Both the position numbers and the translations under genes were made by a program. From the NCBI RefSeq assembly GCF_009192735.1, contig NZ_VTFU01000001.1:186001-250000 (forward strand): a DNA stretch of 64,000 bases, in the 5' to 3' direction. Within the stretch, counting starts at the first letter, position 1; each line of letters opens with the position of its first letter. The notes under the pieces are model-generated. The model did not search any database. It saw nothing but the letters and a program-made list of their open reading frames with translations, and was not told the DNA's origin. The DNA is from Arthrobacter gandavensis (GTDB taxonomy: Bacteria; Actinomycetota; Actinomycetes; Actinomycetales; Micrococcaceae). Below, piece after piece: positions 50,374 to 58,949 of this stretch.

Positions 50374-51822
50374 CTAGGAGAAGTCCTGCGCGGACTTCTG
50401 CAGCATTTCCAGCCACTGCTGACGGGCCTCTAGGGCTTCGCGGGCGTCCGCGATCTTCTTCGCGTTGCCGGCCTTTTCGGCTGCTGCCAGATCGTCCTCA
50501 AGGGAAGCGATGGTGGCTTCGAGCTGGCTCAGGGCGCTGTTGGTGCGCGCCTTGGTTTCCGGATTGCTCTTCTGCCAGTGCTCGTCCTCGGCAGCCTTGA
50601 CGGCTTCCTCGACCTTGCGGATCCCGGCTTCCATCCGGCCCATGTCCGCGCGGGGAACCTTGCCAGCTTCCTCCCAGCGGTCGCGGATGGAGTTCAGTGC
50701 CTTGCGGGCAGCGGTGAGGTCGCGCACCGGAAGGATGCCCTGGGCCTCCTTCAGGAGTTCCTCCTTGACCACAAGGTTGGCGGCGAACTCTTCGTCGATC
50801 ACCTCGTTGGCGGCCTGGCGGGCGGCGAAGAAGGTGTCCTGGGCGGCACGGAACCGCGCCCACAGGGCATCGTCATCCTTCCGGCTCGCACGCTTGGAGG
50901 CCTTCCACTCGTCCATCAACTGCCGGTACTCCGCAGCGGTGTTGCCCCAGTCGGTGGACGTTGCCAGCTCTTCGGCACGGACAATCAGCGCTTCCTTGGC
51001 CCGCTTGGCGGCAGTGTTCTCGCTGTCCAGCTGGGAGAAGTATGCGCGGCGGTGACGGTCAAAGACGGTGCGTGCGGAGCGGAACCGCTTCCACAGGCTG
51101 TCTTCGTTGCTGCGTCCCAGCCGCGGACCGTTCTTCTGGGCCGTCTTCCAGGCCTCGAAGAGTTCGTTCATCCGGTTGCTGCTGGTTTTCCACTGAATGG
51201 TTGCCGGATCCTTGGCAGCGATCTCCTCGGCCTCAGCCACGATCGCTTCCCGGGCGGCAAGCTCGCGGGCTTTGACGGCCTCGGCCTCGGCGCGCTCTGC
51301 CGCCTCGGCTTCCTTGATGCTCGTCCGCAGCGTTTCGATCTGCGCGTCGAGGGCCAGCACATCGCCGACCATCTTGCGCTCGGCCACCTGCTCGCCGAGA
51401 TGCTTCAGGGTCTTAAGCATGTCCGTGGTGGGAGCCTTCGCCTGAACCCGGGCCTCCAGCAGCGCAAGCTGGCTGGCGACGTCGTCGTACTTGCGCACGA
51501 AGTAGGCCAGAGCCTCGTCGCGGCTGGCATCCGGGTACTGGCCCACCGGGAACTCTTCACCGTTCACGATCAGGAAGACGTGGCCGTCCTCCTCAACCCG
51601 GGCAAAGCGGGCAGCTTCCTCGAGGGACGTGGAACGCACCGGGGGAGCCACAACAACCGGCTTGGGTGCAACCGGTGCCGAGCCGCCGGCCGCGGCAGGG
51701 GCTGCGGGCGCCGGATGCCGGGCAGCGAAGGCCGCCGGGCTGGGCGCTGCGGGGCGTGGGGTGTCGGAAGCCTCCGGGACGGGCCTGGAAACTGTTTCGT
51801 CGGATTTCTGACTGTCTGTCAC
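50374..51822 (-). CDS. DUF349 coiled-coil protein
   Basis: 482 residues. An Ala/Pro-rich disordered start (1-65), a short beta module (FARVEEDGHVFLIVNGEEFP, about 70-92), then an almost entirely helical, highly charged body. It contains DUF349-type repeats around WKTSSNRMNELFEAWKTAQK, LWKRFRSARTVFDRHRRAYF, YRQLMDEWKASKRASRKDDD and LWARFRAAQDTFFAARQAAN. It resembles a structural or nucleic-acid-associated coiled-coil protein; the family function is not established. Gene position between rel and the cyclophilin gene is conserved in related bacteria. Its own strong terminator follows. Confidence 0.9.
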   Translation of the reverse strand: MTDSQKSDETVSRPVPEASDTPRPAAPSPAAFAARHPAPAAPAAAGGSAPVAPKPVVVAPPVRSTSLEEAARFARVEEDGHVFLIVNGEEFPVGQYPDASRDEALAYFVRKYDDVASQLALLEARVQAKAPTTDMLKTLKHLGEQVAERKMVGDVLALDAQIETLRTSIKEAEAAERAEAEAVKARELAAREAIVAEAEEIAAKDPATIQWKTSSNRMNELFEAWKTAQKNGPRLGRSNEDSLWKRFRSARTVFDRHRRAYFSQLDSENTAAKRAKEALIVRAEELATSTDWGNTAAEYRQLMDEWKASKRASRKDDDALWARFRAAQDTFFAARQAANEVIDEEFAANLVVKEELLKEAQGILPVRDLTAARKALNSIRDRWEEAGKVPRADMGRMEAGIRKVEEAVKAAEDEHWQKSNPETKARTNSALSQLEATIASLEDDLAAAEKAGNAKKIADAREALEARQQWLEMLQKSAQDFS

Positions 51823-51874
51823 CGCTAAAAGTCTTTCACTCGAGGTTTGGCAGTGTGCGAGCCCGCGCTGCCAT

Positions 51875-52717
51875 TTACTTCAGGGTAAACGAGTCTATCG
51901 TCACCGGGGTTTTCGGCTGGCCGTCCGAGGTTTCCGCGCCGTTTTTCACAGCTCCCTGCGCGGCGACCGATTCCAGAACTTCCAGCCCTGAGGTTAGCTT
52001 ACCCATGATCGTGTAGCCGCCCGTATCCTGCGGAATAATCGAGTCTTTGTAAACGAGGAAGAACTGTGTGCCATTGCTGTCCGTTGTGGCAGCGCGGGCA
52101 ACCGCAATGGACCCCGCCGGATACACCCCGTCAGCCGGAGTGTTCTCCACGGGTCCCCACTGATACGCGGGATCACCGGCTCCGTCGCCGTTGAGTGAGC
52201 CGCACTGCAGGACCCCCATGGTGTCGGCGGTGGTCAGCCGGTGGCAGGTCTTGCCGGTGAAAAAGCCGGAATCGGCCAGGGACTTAAAAACTGCCACCGC
52301 CTGCGGGGCGGCATTGCCGTCGAGTTCGACGCCGAGGTCTCCGGCGCTGGTGGACAGCGTTCCGGAAAAGACCCGGCCGTCGGCCAGCGATTTGTCCGGG
52401 ATGGCCGCTGCGGTTTCGGTGGGTGCGGGTGTGGGATCGGCCGAGGGATCGGCAGTTGGATCCGTGCCTGGATCAGCCGTGGGGGAATCCGAGGCGGCCG
52501 CCTGCCGCTCGATCAGCCGGGTTTCCTCCGGCGTCGGGTTGGAGGAAAACCAGGCAACCTGGAGGGCCAGCGCCAGGGCGAGGACCAGGCCGGCCGCGGC
52601 GCCGGCGAAGAGGTTGTCCCGCGACCGGCGTTTGGCCTGCGCCACCACCAGGTCGCGCCGGGCCTTGATCCTGGCGATGCGCCGGCGGGTTTCGCGGTCT
52701 TGGCGGGTCGCGGCCAC
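51875..52717 (-). CDS. Membrane-anchored cyclophilin-type peptidyl-prolyl isomerase
   Basis: 280 residues. A basic cytoplasmic start (RQDRETRRRIARIKARRDLV), one membrane helix (NLFAGAAAGLVLALALALQV, about 34-53), a Thr/Pro/Asp linker with DPTADPS-type repeats, then a cyclophilin domain from about 115. Active-site positions are seen in KTCHRLTT (Arg), VLQCGSLNGDGAGDP (Gln) and NGTQFFLVYKD (Phe). It probably catalyses proline isomerisation of exported proteins outside the membrane. GTG 52717 follows AGGAGAACCA. It is divergent from hisS, an arrangement shared with other actinobacteria. Confidence 0.92.
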   Translation of the reverse strand: MAATRQDRETRRRIARIKARRDLVVAQAKRRSRDNLFAGAAAGLVLALALALQVAWFSSNPTPEETRLIERQAAASDSPTADPGTDPTADPSADPTPAPTETAAAIPDKSLADGRVFSGTLSTSAGDLGVELDGNAAPQAVAVFKSLADSGFFTGKTCHRLTTADTMGVLQCGSLNGDGAGDPAYQWGPVENTPADGVYPAGSIAVARAATTDSNGTQFFLVYKDSIIPQDTGGYTIMGKLTSGLEVLESVAAQGAVKNGAETSDGQPKTPVTIDSFTLK

Positions 52718-52791
52718 TGGTTCTCCTGTCGGAACGTACGGACATCGTGGGGCGTGCCGGCGGCGCCGGCACGGTGGCGGCGGTGCGTCCG

Positions 52792-52807
52792 GTTCGCCAA
52801 GGCGAAC
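52792..52807. promoter_or_regulatory. 16-bp palindrome upstream of hisS
   Basis: GTTCGCC-AA-GGCGAAC is a perfect inverted repeat with a 2-bp centre. It lies 99-114 bp before hisS and just upstream of TAAAAT (about 52819-52824), a good -10 candidate, so it overlaps the -35 region. It is a possible operator; the binding protein is unknown. Confidence 0.4.
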
Positions 52808-52905
52808 GCGGAAGACCTAAAATGAGTGCCGCACTTAGTCTAGGCACGCCGGCAGGCGATTTCCCTGCAGCAGAATGCCCACATCCTTAGAAGGAGCTCG
52901 CCCGC

Positions 52906-54264
52906 ATGGCACGCAAGGCCTCACTGTCCGGTTTCCCCGAATGGCTGCCGCAGGAGCGCATCGTCGAACTCCATGTCCTGGATGTCCTCCGGCGCACCTT
53001 TGAACTTCATGGCTTCACGAACATTGAAACGCGTGCCGTGGAAACGGTGGGACAGCTGCTGCGCAAGGGCGAAATCGACAAGGAGGTCTACGCCCTGAGC
53101 CGGCTGCAGGCCGACGAGGGGGAGGGCTCCGCCAAGGATGATCCGAACCAGCTCGCACTGCATTTTGACCTGACCGTTCCCTTTGCCCGTTATGTCGTGG
53201 AGAACGCCGGCCACCTGGCCTTCCCGTTCCGCCGTTACCAGATCCAGAAGGTCTGGCGCGGTGAGCGTCCGCAGGAAGGCCGCGCCCGTGAGTTCACGCA
53301 GGCGGACATCGACGTCGTCGGGGACGGCGACCTGCCGTTCCGTTACGACGTCGAACTGGCGCTGGTCATTGCCGAGGCGCTCGGAGCACTGCCCATTCCG
53401 GACTTCAAGATCCGGGTCAACAACCGCAAGCTCGCCGAAGGGTTCTACCGGGGCATTGGCCTGCAGGACACCGCGGGCGTGCTGCGCAGCATCGACAAGC
53501 TGGAAAAGATCGGTGCGGCACGGGTCTCGGAACTGCTGCAGCAGGAGCTGGGCGCCACCGCGGAACAGGCCGGGCTGGCGCTGAAACTAGCCGCCATCAG
53601 CACTGAGGACATGTCCTTCGTGGAGCAGGTCCGCGCCCTGGGCGTGACCAACGAGTTGCTGGAGGAAGGCCTGGACGAGCTCTCCCAGGTCATCGCCGAA
53701 GCCGTCAAGCGTGCTCCGGGCCGCGTCGTGGCGGACCTGAGCATCGCCCGCGGCCTGGATTACTACACGGGGACCGTGTACGAAACGGTGCTGGTGGGCC
53801 ATGAGTCGCTCGGGTCAATCTGCTCCGGCGGACGCTATGACTCCCTGGCGTCCAAGGGCAGCCGGACCTTCCCCGGCGTCGGACTCTCCATTGGCGTGAC
53901 CCGGCTGGTAATGCGCATCCTGAGCCAGAACTTCGCCGAGGCGAGCCGCAGCGTGCCCACCGCCGTCCTGGTGGCCCTGGCCAATGACGACTCCTGGTCC
54001 GCGGCACAGGATATTGCAGCAGAACTGCGGGGCCGGGGGATTTCCGTGGAGGTTGCCGCGAAGGCTGAGAAGTTTGGCAAGCAGATCAAGTACGCGGACC
54101 GCCGCGGCATTCCGTTTGTCTGGTTCACCGGCGAAGACGGCAGCCATGAGGTGAAGGACATCCGCTCCGGTCACCAGGTTCCGGCCGATCCGCAGACCTG
54201 GACGCCGCCGGCCGAAGACCTGCTTGCCCAGGTCACCCGGGTGGAAGCAGCTCCTGCGGAGTAA
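52906..54264 (+). CDS. hisS: Histidyl-tRNA synthetase
   Basis: A 452-residue class II synthetase charging tRNA-His. It contains LHFDLTVPFARYVVENAGHL, motif 2 FRRYQIQKVWRGERPQEGRA with REFTQADIDVVG, the HisA loop IARGLDYYTGTVYETVLVGH, and motif 3 GVGLSIGVTRLVMRIL. The C-terminal 110 residues form the anticodon-binding domain (GISVEVAAKAEKFGKQIKYA). ATG 52906 has AAGGAG well placed. The last 32 bp overlap the 3' end of the converging response-regulator gene. Confidence 0.96.
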   Translation: MARKASLSGFPEWLPQERIVELHVLDVLRRTFELHGFTNIETRAVETVGQLLRKGEIDKEVYALSRLQADEGEGSAKDDPNQLALHFDLTVPFARYVVENAGHLAFPFRRYQIQKVWRGERPQEGRAREFTQADIDVVGDGDLPFRYDVELALVIAEALGALPIPDFKIRVNNRKLAEGFYRGIGLQDTAGVLRSIDKLEKIGAARVSELLQQELGATAEQAGLALKLAAISTEDMSFVEQVRALGVTNELLEEGLDELSQVIAEAVKRAPGRVVADLSIARGLDYYTGTVYETVLVGHESLGSICSGGRYDSLASKGSRTFPGVGLSIGVTRLVMRILSQNFAEASRSVPTAVLVALANDDSWSAAQDIAAELRGRGISVEVAAKAEKFGKQIKYADRRGIPFVWFTGEDGSHEVKDIRSGHQVPADPQTWTPPAEDLLAQVTRVEAAPAE

Positions 54265-54952
54265 CCGTCCCGGTGCCCCGGTATTCGCGGAAGGCGATGG
54301 CCGCCTGAACGCGTGACTGCACGCCCAGTTTCGCGAGCACCCGCGATACATGGGTTTTGACGGTGGTCTCCGCAATGCCCAGGCGGCGCGCGATCTGCTG
54401 GTTGGACAATCCCTCGCCCAGGCAGGCCAGAACAGCCTCTTCACGTGCGGTCAGCGGCTCGGACGGCAGGCTGCCGGTTCCGGGCACCTCCGGGTTCCCC
54501 GGCCGCGTGCCGTCGATGAACGCCGTGATGAGCTTTCCCGTCACCTCCGGGGACAGGACGCTGTCTCCGTCGGCCACGGAGCGGACCGCCCGCACCAGTT
54601 CCGCAGGTTCCACCGACTTCAGCAGGAATCCGGCTGCCCCGGCCCGCAGCGCCCCGAACACATAGTCGTCCAGGTCGAAGGTGGTCAGGACGAGCACCGC
54701 GGAAAGCGACTCGGTGACAATCTGTGATGTGGCGGTGATGCCATCGGTTCCCGGCATGCGGATGTCCATGAGCGTCACGTCCGGCCGCAGCGCCCGGGCC
54801 ATCGCCACGGCGGTGCCGCCGTCCGCGGCTTCGCCCACGATGTCGAAACCGCCCACTGTTTCCAGGATCATGCGCAGGCCGCTGCGGATGGCCGCATGAT
54901 CATCGGCGAGCAGCACCCGCAGTGGCGCGTTGGGACGTGGTGGCAGATTCAC
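54233..54952 (-). CDS. NarL/FixJ-type response regulator
   Basis: A 239-residue two-component regulator. Receiver domain: VLLADDHAAIRSGLRMILET (acidic pair near 17-18), phospho-acceptor Asp in DVTLMDIRMPGTDGITATSQ (about 61), Lys in AAGFLLKSVEPAELVRAVRS. LuxR helix-turn-helix: LTAREEAVLACLGEGLSNQQ, IARRLGIAETTVKTHVSRVL (about 170-210). It is activated by the histidine kinase encoded just upstream; genes overlap by 4 bp (GTG start 54952, kinase stop at 54949). Targets unknown. The 3' end overlaps hisS on the other strand. Confidence 0.94.
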   Translation of the reverse strand: MNLPPRPNAPLRVLLADDHAAIRSGLRMILETVGGFDIVGEAADGGTAVAMARALRPDVTLMDIRMPGTDGITATSQIVTESLSAVLVLTTFDLDDYVFGALRAGAAGFLLKSVEPAELVRAVRSVADGDSVLSPEVTGKLITAFIDGTRPGNPEVPGTGSLPSEPLTAREEAVLACLGEGLSNQQIARRLGIAETTVKTHVSRVLAKLGVQSRVQAAIAFREYRGTGTVTPQELLPPG

Positions 54953-56352
54953 TGGTGTCCTTCCACTGGCAGGCGCACCCGCACTTGCCAGGTATCGCCG
55001 GTGCCGGCAGGGGACCGGCCGGCGGAAAATGTTCCCGAGAGCTGGGCCGTCCGCAGCGCCATGTTCCGCAGGCCGGCGCCGTTGCCGGCCCGGGCCGCGC
55101 TTTCGGCTGCGGGGTCCGCGCCGCCGCCATCTTCATGGACGGGCATGCTGTTGCTGACGCTCAGCAGTATTTCTCCCGACGTTTGCGCCACTTTGACCTG
55201 CACCGGTTCCCCGGGCGCGTGCCGAACGGCATTGGTCAGCGACTCCTGCACGATCCGAAAGACGCTGCTCTGCACCAGCGACGGAACCCCCGGCCCGGCG
55301 TCGACCGTCAGTACCGTGGGACTGCCCGCGAGCCGGGCCGACTCGGCCAGCGCCGGCAGCTGATCCAGTCCGCCCGCCATCGGCATCCGCACAGCGGAAC
55401 CTGCTGTGGCCGGGCCGGAAGCGGCTCCGCCGTCGGCACCGGGTTCGGCGGCGGCACCGGGTTCGCTTCCGGTGGCGGGCCCGCCGCCGCCGGATTCCAA
55501 CAGGTCGATCATGGCGCGCATCTCCGCCAGCGCGTGCACGCTCTCGCTGCGCACCTGTGCCAGCACCTGCCGGTCCAGGTCCCGGTCCGCAGCTGCCAGC
55601 GCGGCGGCGGACTGGAGCGCGACGGCGGACAGGCGGGACGCGATGGCGTCGTGGAGGTCACGGGCCATCGCCGCGCGTTCAGCCGCCAGCGCCACCTGCA
55701 GGAACAGTTCGGCGACTTCCGCTGCGCGTTCCGCGTTCAGCCGCTCGGTATCCGCCCGGATCCGCTCCTGTCCGGCCAGGTCGGCCTGCCGGCGCAGGGT
55801 TCCGGCCCACCACAGCGGGATGAGGCAGGTGACGGCTGCCTGGATAAAACCGAACAGGACGAAGGCCCATTCGCGGTGCACGGCGACGGACCCCGCCACC
55901 AGGAAGGCGGCAGTGGCCAGGCAGGCCTTTTCCAATGCACGGCTGAGCCGGGGAGAACCGAACAGGATCCCCGAATAGAAGAACTCGAAGATCAGCAAAT
56001 AGTTGATCAGCCCTCCGCCGGTCAGCACACCGGCAACAATCGCAGTACCGGTGACGGCGAGCATGAGGGGCACATTGCGGCGCCGGAACAGGGTTCCGGC
56101 ACAGCCGATAAGCAGGATGGCCAGCCACAGGGGGTCCGGCGCCTGAAACAGCGGCGGAACCGGGTCGGCGGAGTTCGCTCCCGCCGCCTTGAGCACGAGC
56201 CCCGCCGCAAAATAGCCCGCGGCCGTGGCGGCGCCGGTGGGCCAGATGCCGCTGCCCCAGGAATCGACTGCCGGGCCCGCAGCTGCTCCGGCCGCCCGGC
56301 CCTTCGCCGGCCCGTCAACGGATTCGGATTCTGGCGTGGGCGGATGCGGCAT
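54949..56352 (-). CDS. Sensor histidine kinase (HisKA_3, NarL-system type)
   Basis: About 467 residues. Six hydrophobic segments between about 45 and 180 form the membrane sensor (ATAAGYFAAGLVLKAAG, LWLAILLIGCAGTLF, FGFIQAAVTCLIPLWWAG and others). A coiled region leads to the dimerisation motif AERAAMARDLHDAIASRLSA with phospho-acceptor His (about 222). The ATPase has the N box IVQESLTNAVRHAPGEPVQV and the G box GNGAGLRNMALRTAQLSG. A Gly/Ala-rich low-complexity insert (about 265-305) separates the DHp and ATPase domains. The stimulus is unknown. ATG 56352 lacks a strong Shine-Dalgarno; a TTG 20 codons upstream is possible. Confidence 0.9.
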   Translation of the reverse strand: MPHPPTPESESVDGPAKGRAAGAAAGPAVDSWGSGIWPTGAATAAGYFAAGLVLKAAGANSADPVPPLFQAPDPLWLAILLIGCAGTLFRRRNVPLMLAVTGTAIVAGVLTGGGLINYLLIFEFFYSGILFGSPRLSRALEKACLATAAFLVAGSVAVHREWAFVLFGFIQAAVTCLIPLWWAGTLRRQADLAGQERIRADTERLNAERAAEVAELFLQVALAAERAAMARDLHDAIASRLSAVALQSAAALAAADRDLDRQVLAQVRSESVHALAEMRAMIDLLESGGGGPATGSEPGAAAEPGADGGAASGPATAGSAVRMPMAGGLDQLPALAESARLAGSPTVLTVDAGPGVPSLVQSSVFRIVQESLTNAVRHAPGEPVQVKVAQTSGEILLSVSNSMPVHEDGGGADPAAESAARAGNGAGLRNMALRTAQLSGTFSAGRSPAGTGDTWQVRVRLPVEGHQ

Positions 56353-56474
56353 GAACCCAGAGTAGCGACCGTCGCGTGCACCCGCACCGCCGCGGGCACG
56401 CCGTCCTCCCAAAGGATGACCTCTCCCTCCCCGGCCGTGTTAGGGGCCACGCAGAAGTCCGGGCGGTGATCCTC

Positions 56475-56480
56475 TAGGCT
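56475..56480 (+). promoter_or_regulatory. -10-like TAGGCT, 7 nt before adenine deaminase start
   Basis: TAGGCT, then TAAAAGC and ATG 56488, with no Shine-Dalgarno ahead of the start. This is the layout of a leaderless promoter. The -35 is not clear. Confidence 0.45.
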
Positions 56481-56487
56481 TAAAAGC

Positions 56488-57510
56488 ATGTCGAATTCCC
56501 CCACGCCCGCTCTGCTGCCCTGCGCCGAACTCCACCTGCATATTGAAGGAACCCTGGAACCGGAGCTCATCTTTGAGCTGGCCGCCCGCAACGGCATCAC
56601 CCTGCCGTATGCGGATCTGGCGGAGCTGCGGGCGCGGTACGAGTTCACTGACCTGCAGTCCTTCCTGGATTTGTACTACGCCAATATGGAGGTGCTGCGG
56701 ACTGAAGCCGACTTTGCCGACATGACCCGTTCCTACCTGCGCCGTGCTGCCGCGGCCGGGGTCCGGCACGTGGAAATGATGGTTGACCCGCAGGCCCACA
56801 TGCTCCGGGGCGTTGCCCTGGAAACATGCATCAACGGTGTGGCCGGCGTGCTGGCGGACAGCCGTGAGGAATTCGGTGTTTCCGCTGAGCTGATTGCCGC
56901 GTTCCTCCGCGACCGCCCGGTGGAGGAAGCCGAAGATGTCCTGCGGCAGCTGCTGGCGATGAAGGCGCCCATCATCGGAATCGGGCTGGATTCGGCGGAA
57001 CTGGGGAACCCGCCGGAGGGATTCATCGAGCTGTACCGCATGGCCCGGGATGCCGGCCTGAAATGCGTGGCCCACGCCGGGGAGGAAGGACCGTCACACT
57101 ACATCGAGCAGGCCCTTGACCTGCTGCTGGTGGACCGGATCGACCACGGCATCCGCTGCCTGGATGATTCCGACCTCGTGGACCGGTTGGTGCGGGACCG
57201 CATTCCCCTGACCATTTGCCCGCTGTCCAACGTGCGGCTGCGTTCGGTGGACACCCTGGCCGACCATCCGCTGCCGCAGATGCTGGCACGGGGGCTGAAC
57301 GTGTCGGTGAATTCCGATGACCCCGCATACTTCGGCGGCTACGTGGACGACAACTTCCGGCTGCTGCAGGCCACTTTTGACCTGAGCCTGGACCAGCTGC
57401 AGGAATTGGCGGTCAATTCGGTGGAAGCATCGTTCGCGGCACCGGCCCGCCGTGCCGAGCTGCTGGAGATGATCAGCTCCTGGCGGACCGCGCAGCAGGC
57501 ACGTTCCTAG
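56488..57510 (+). CDS. Adenosine deaminase-family protein, probably adenine deaminase
   Basis: A 340-residue metal-dependent purine deaminase. Zinc ligands: CAELHLHIEGTLEPELIFEL (His pair, about 15-17), KCVAHAGEEGPSHYIEQA (His near 193, catalytic Glu), DRIDHGIRC and NSDDPAYFGGYVDDNF (Asp pair near 275). The sequence DDPAYFGGY and the HIEGTLEP start follow the adenine deaminase subgroup rather than classical adenosine deaminase, so conversion of adenine to hypoxanthine is the likely reaction. Cytosolic. Its stop codon overlaps that of the converging permease gene within CTAG. Confidence 0.87.
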   Translation: MSNSPTPALLPCAELHLHIEGTLEPELIFELAARNGITLPYADLAELRARYEFTDLQSFLDLYYANMEVLRTEADFADMTRSYLRRAAAAGVRHVEMMVDPQAHMLRGVALETCINGVAGVLADSREEFGVSAELIAAFLRDRPVEEAEDVLRQLLAMKAPIIGIGLDSAELGNPPEGFIELYRMARDAGLKCVAHAGEEGPSHYIEQALDLLLVDRIDHGIRCLDDSDLVDRLVRDRIPLTICPLSNVRLRSVDTLADHPLPQMLARGLNVSVNSDDPAYFGGYVDDNFRLLQATFDLSLDQLQELAVNSVEASFAAPARRAELLEMISSWRTAQQARS

Positions 57511-58784
57511 GTTTCCGTCCGGCTGCGGCGCACCGTCAGCCGCACGACGAGTCCGAACGCCAGCACTATGAGCATGAGCAGGATTGCGGCCGGCGGCAGG
57601 CTCAGCGCCGTCACCAGGGCCCCGGCCAGCCCGGCCAGGTTCACCGCCCGCGGCGTGTACCAGAGGCGCTGGTCCAGGGCATAGGCGCACAGGTTGGTGA
57701 TGGCAGCGTGCACCAGCAGCGCAAAGCATGCCAGCCCCAGCAGCATCGTCATGCCCGCGGTCAGCACCAGGACGACGACGGCGGCGCCCGCCGCGGCTGT
57801 GGCAGGCCATGGCACGCGTCGGTAACCCCCCGAGGTTCCGCCGAAGATCCGGGGGAGGTCTCCGTCGCCCGCCATGGCTTCGGCCGTCCGTCCGGCACCT
57901 TCAACCAGCACCCAAGCGCCCGAGAGCGCCGCAGCCCCGGCGGCCACCGCCACCGCTCCCGTCCCGACTCCCAGCCCCACAGCAGCCACGGGTTCGCGGA
58001 GCGGTGCGGTTGACAGCGCCAGCGCCCCGGGGTCCGCGAACCAGGCCAGCAGCGACTGCCCCACCAGGAGGTACAGGCCCAGGGTCACCAGCACTGCCGC
58101 GGGAAGCACCCGGGGAATCAACCGGTCAGCTTCCCGGACCCGATACCCCATGGCCGCAAGCCGGGCATACCCGGCAAAGGCGAAGTAAGCGAAGCCCGCA
58201 CCCTGGAGCAATCCCGCCGTCGGCGTCGCATCCTCAAGGACCCCGGGCTGTGGCGGCTGCCCGCCGGCCTCGTTGAAGGCCACCACCACCCCGAATCCCA
58301 GCACGCCGATCACGAAGGCCAGCACGAAACGAATGACCCAGGTGCCGCGCCGCAGGCCAAAGAGATTCAGGGCTGTGGCCGCCGCCGCCGCACCGACCGC
58401 CGCCGCACGAGCGTCATCAGGCGCCGTGTAGAGGCCAAAAGCCAGGGCCACCACTGCCGCCGCGGGCACCAGGGCACACAGCAGCGTCCAACCGGCGAAG
58501 AAGCCCATGTGCGGTCCCAGCAGGACCCGTGCCGCCGAACGCGTGGTTCCGCCCTCATTGCGCTGGCCGGCGTTGCGCAGACCGGTGCTGAGCAGGAACG
58601 TTGATGCCGCCGAGCAGTAGGCCACGAGCGCCGCCAGGGCCAGCGCCGCGGGGAGGGCGAAACCCGCCGCCTGCGCAACCGGCGGCAGGACGATGAAGAT
58701 GCCGCCCCCGACCATGCAGCCAACTCCCACGGTCACCGCGTCGAAACCGCCAAGCGGTTGATTCCCTGCGGAGCTCCCGGACAC
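57507..58784 (-). CDS. APC-family amino acid permease
   Basis: A 425-residue transporter with about 12 helices. The first unwound helix is FDAVTVGVGCMVGGGIFIVL (residues 14-33, GxGxxxGGGIF type), typical of APC cation-coupled amino acid uptake. AGFAYFAFAGYARLAAMGYR (about 195-214) is the conserved helix 6 region and RVREADRLIPRVLPAAVLVT follows it. The substrate cannot be told. GTG 58784 is chosen for GGAGGG 5 nt ahead. It converges on the adenine deaminase gene and is divergent from aspS. Confidence 0.87.
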   Translation of the reverse strand: MSGSSAGNQPLGGFDAVTVGVGCMVGGGIFIVLPPVAQAAGFALPAALALAALVAYCSAASTFLLSTGLRNAGQRNEGGTTRSAARVLLGPHMGFFAGWTLLCALVPAAAVVALAFGLYTAPDDARAAAVGAAAAATALNLFGLRRGTWVIRFVLAFVIGVLGFGVVVAFNEAGGQPPQPGVLEDATPTAGLLQGAGFAYFAFAGYARLAAMGYRVREADRLIPRVLPAAVLVTLGLYLLVGQSLLAWFADPGALALSTAPLREPVAAVGLGVGTGAVAVAAGAAALSGAWVLVEGAGRTAEAMAGDGDLPRIFGGTSGGYRRVPWPATAAAGAAVVVLVLTAGMTMLLGLACFALLVHAAITNLCAYALDQRLWYTPRAVNLAGLAGALVTALSLPPAAILLMLIVLAFGLVVRLTVRRSRTET

Positions 58785-58949
58785 GTGTCCCTCCAATCGG
58801 TCGGGCGGGGCGGCGCCTCGGCGGCAGGTGGCTGCGCGGCGGTGCCCTTGGCTGGGAAAGGATGCGAACACCGGTAAACTCATGAAGAGACCTTGTATTC
58901 ACAATGAGCGGGAACAGTGTTTTCCGCAAGCAATCTTGAAAGGACTGCT

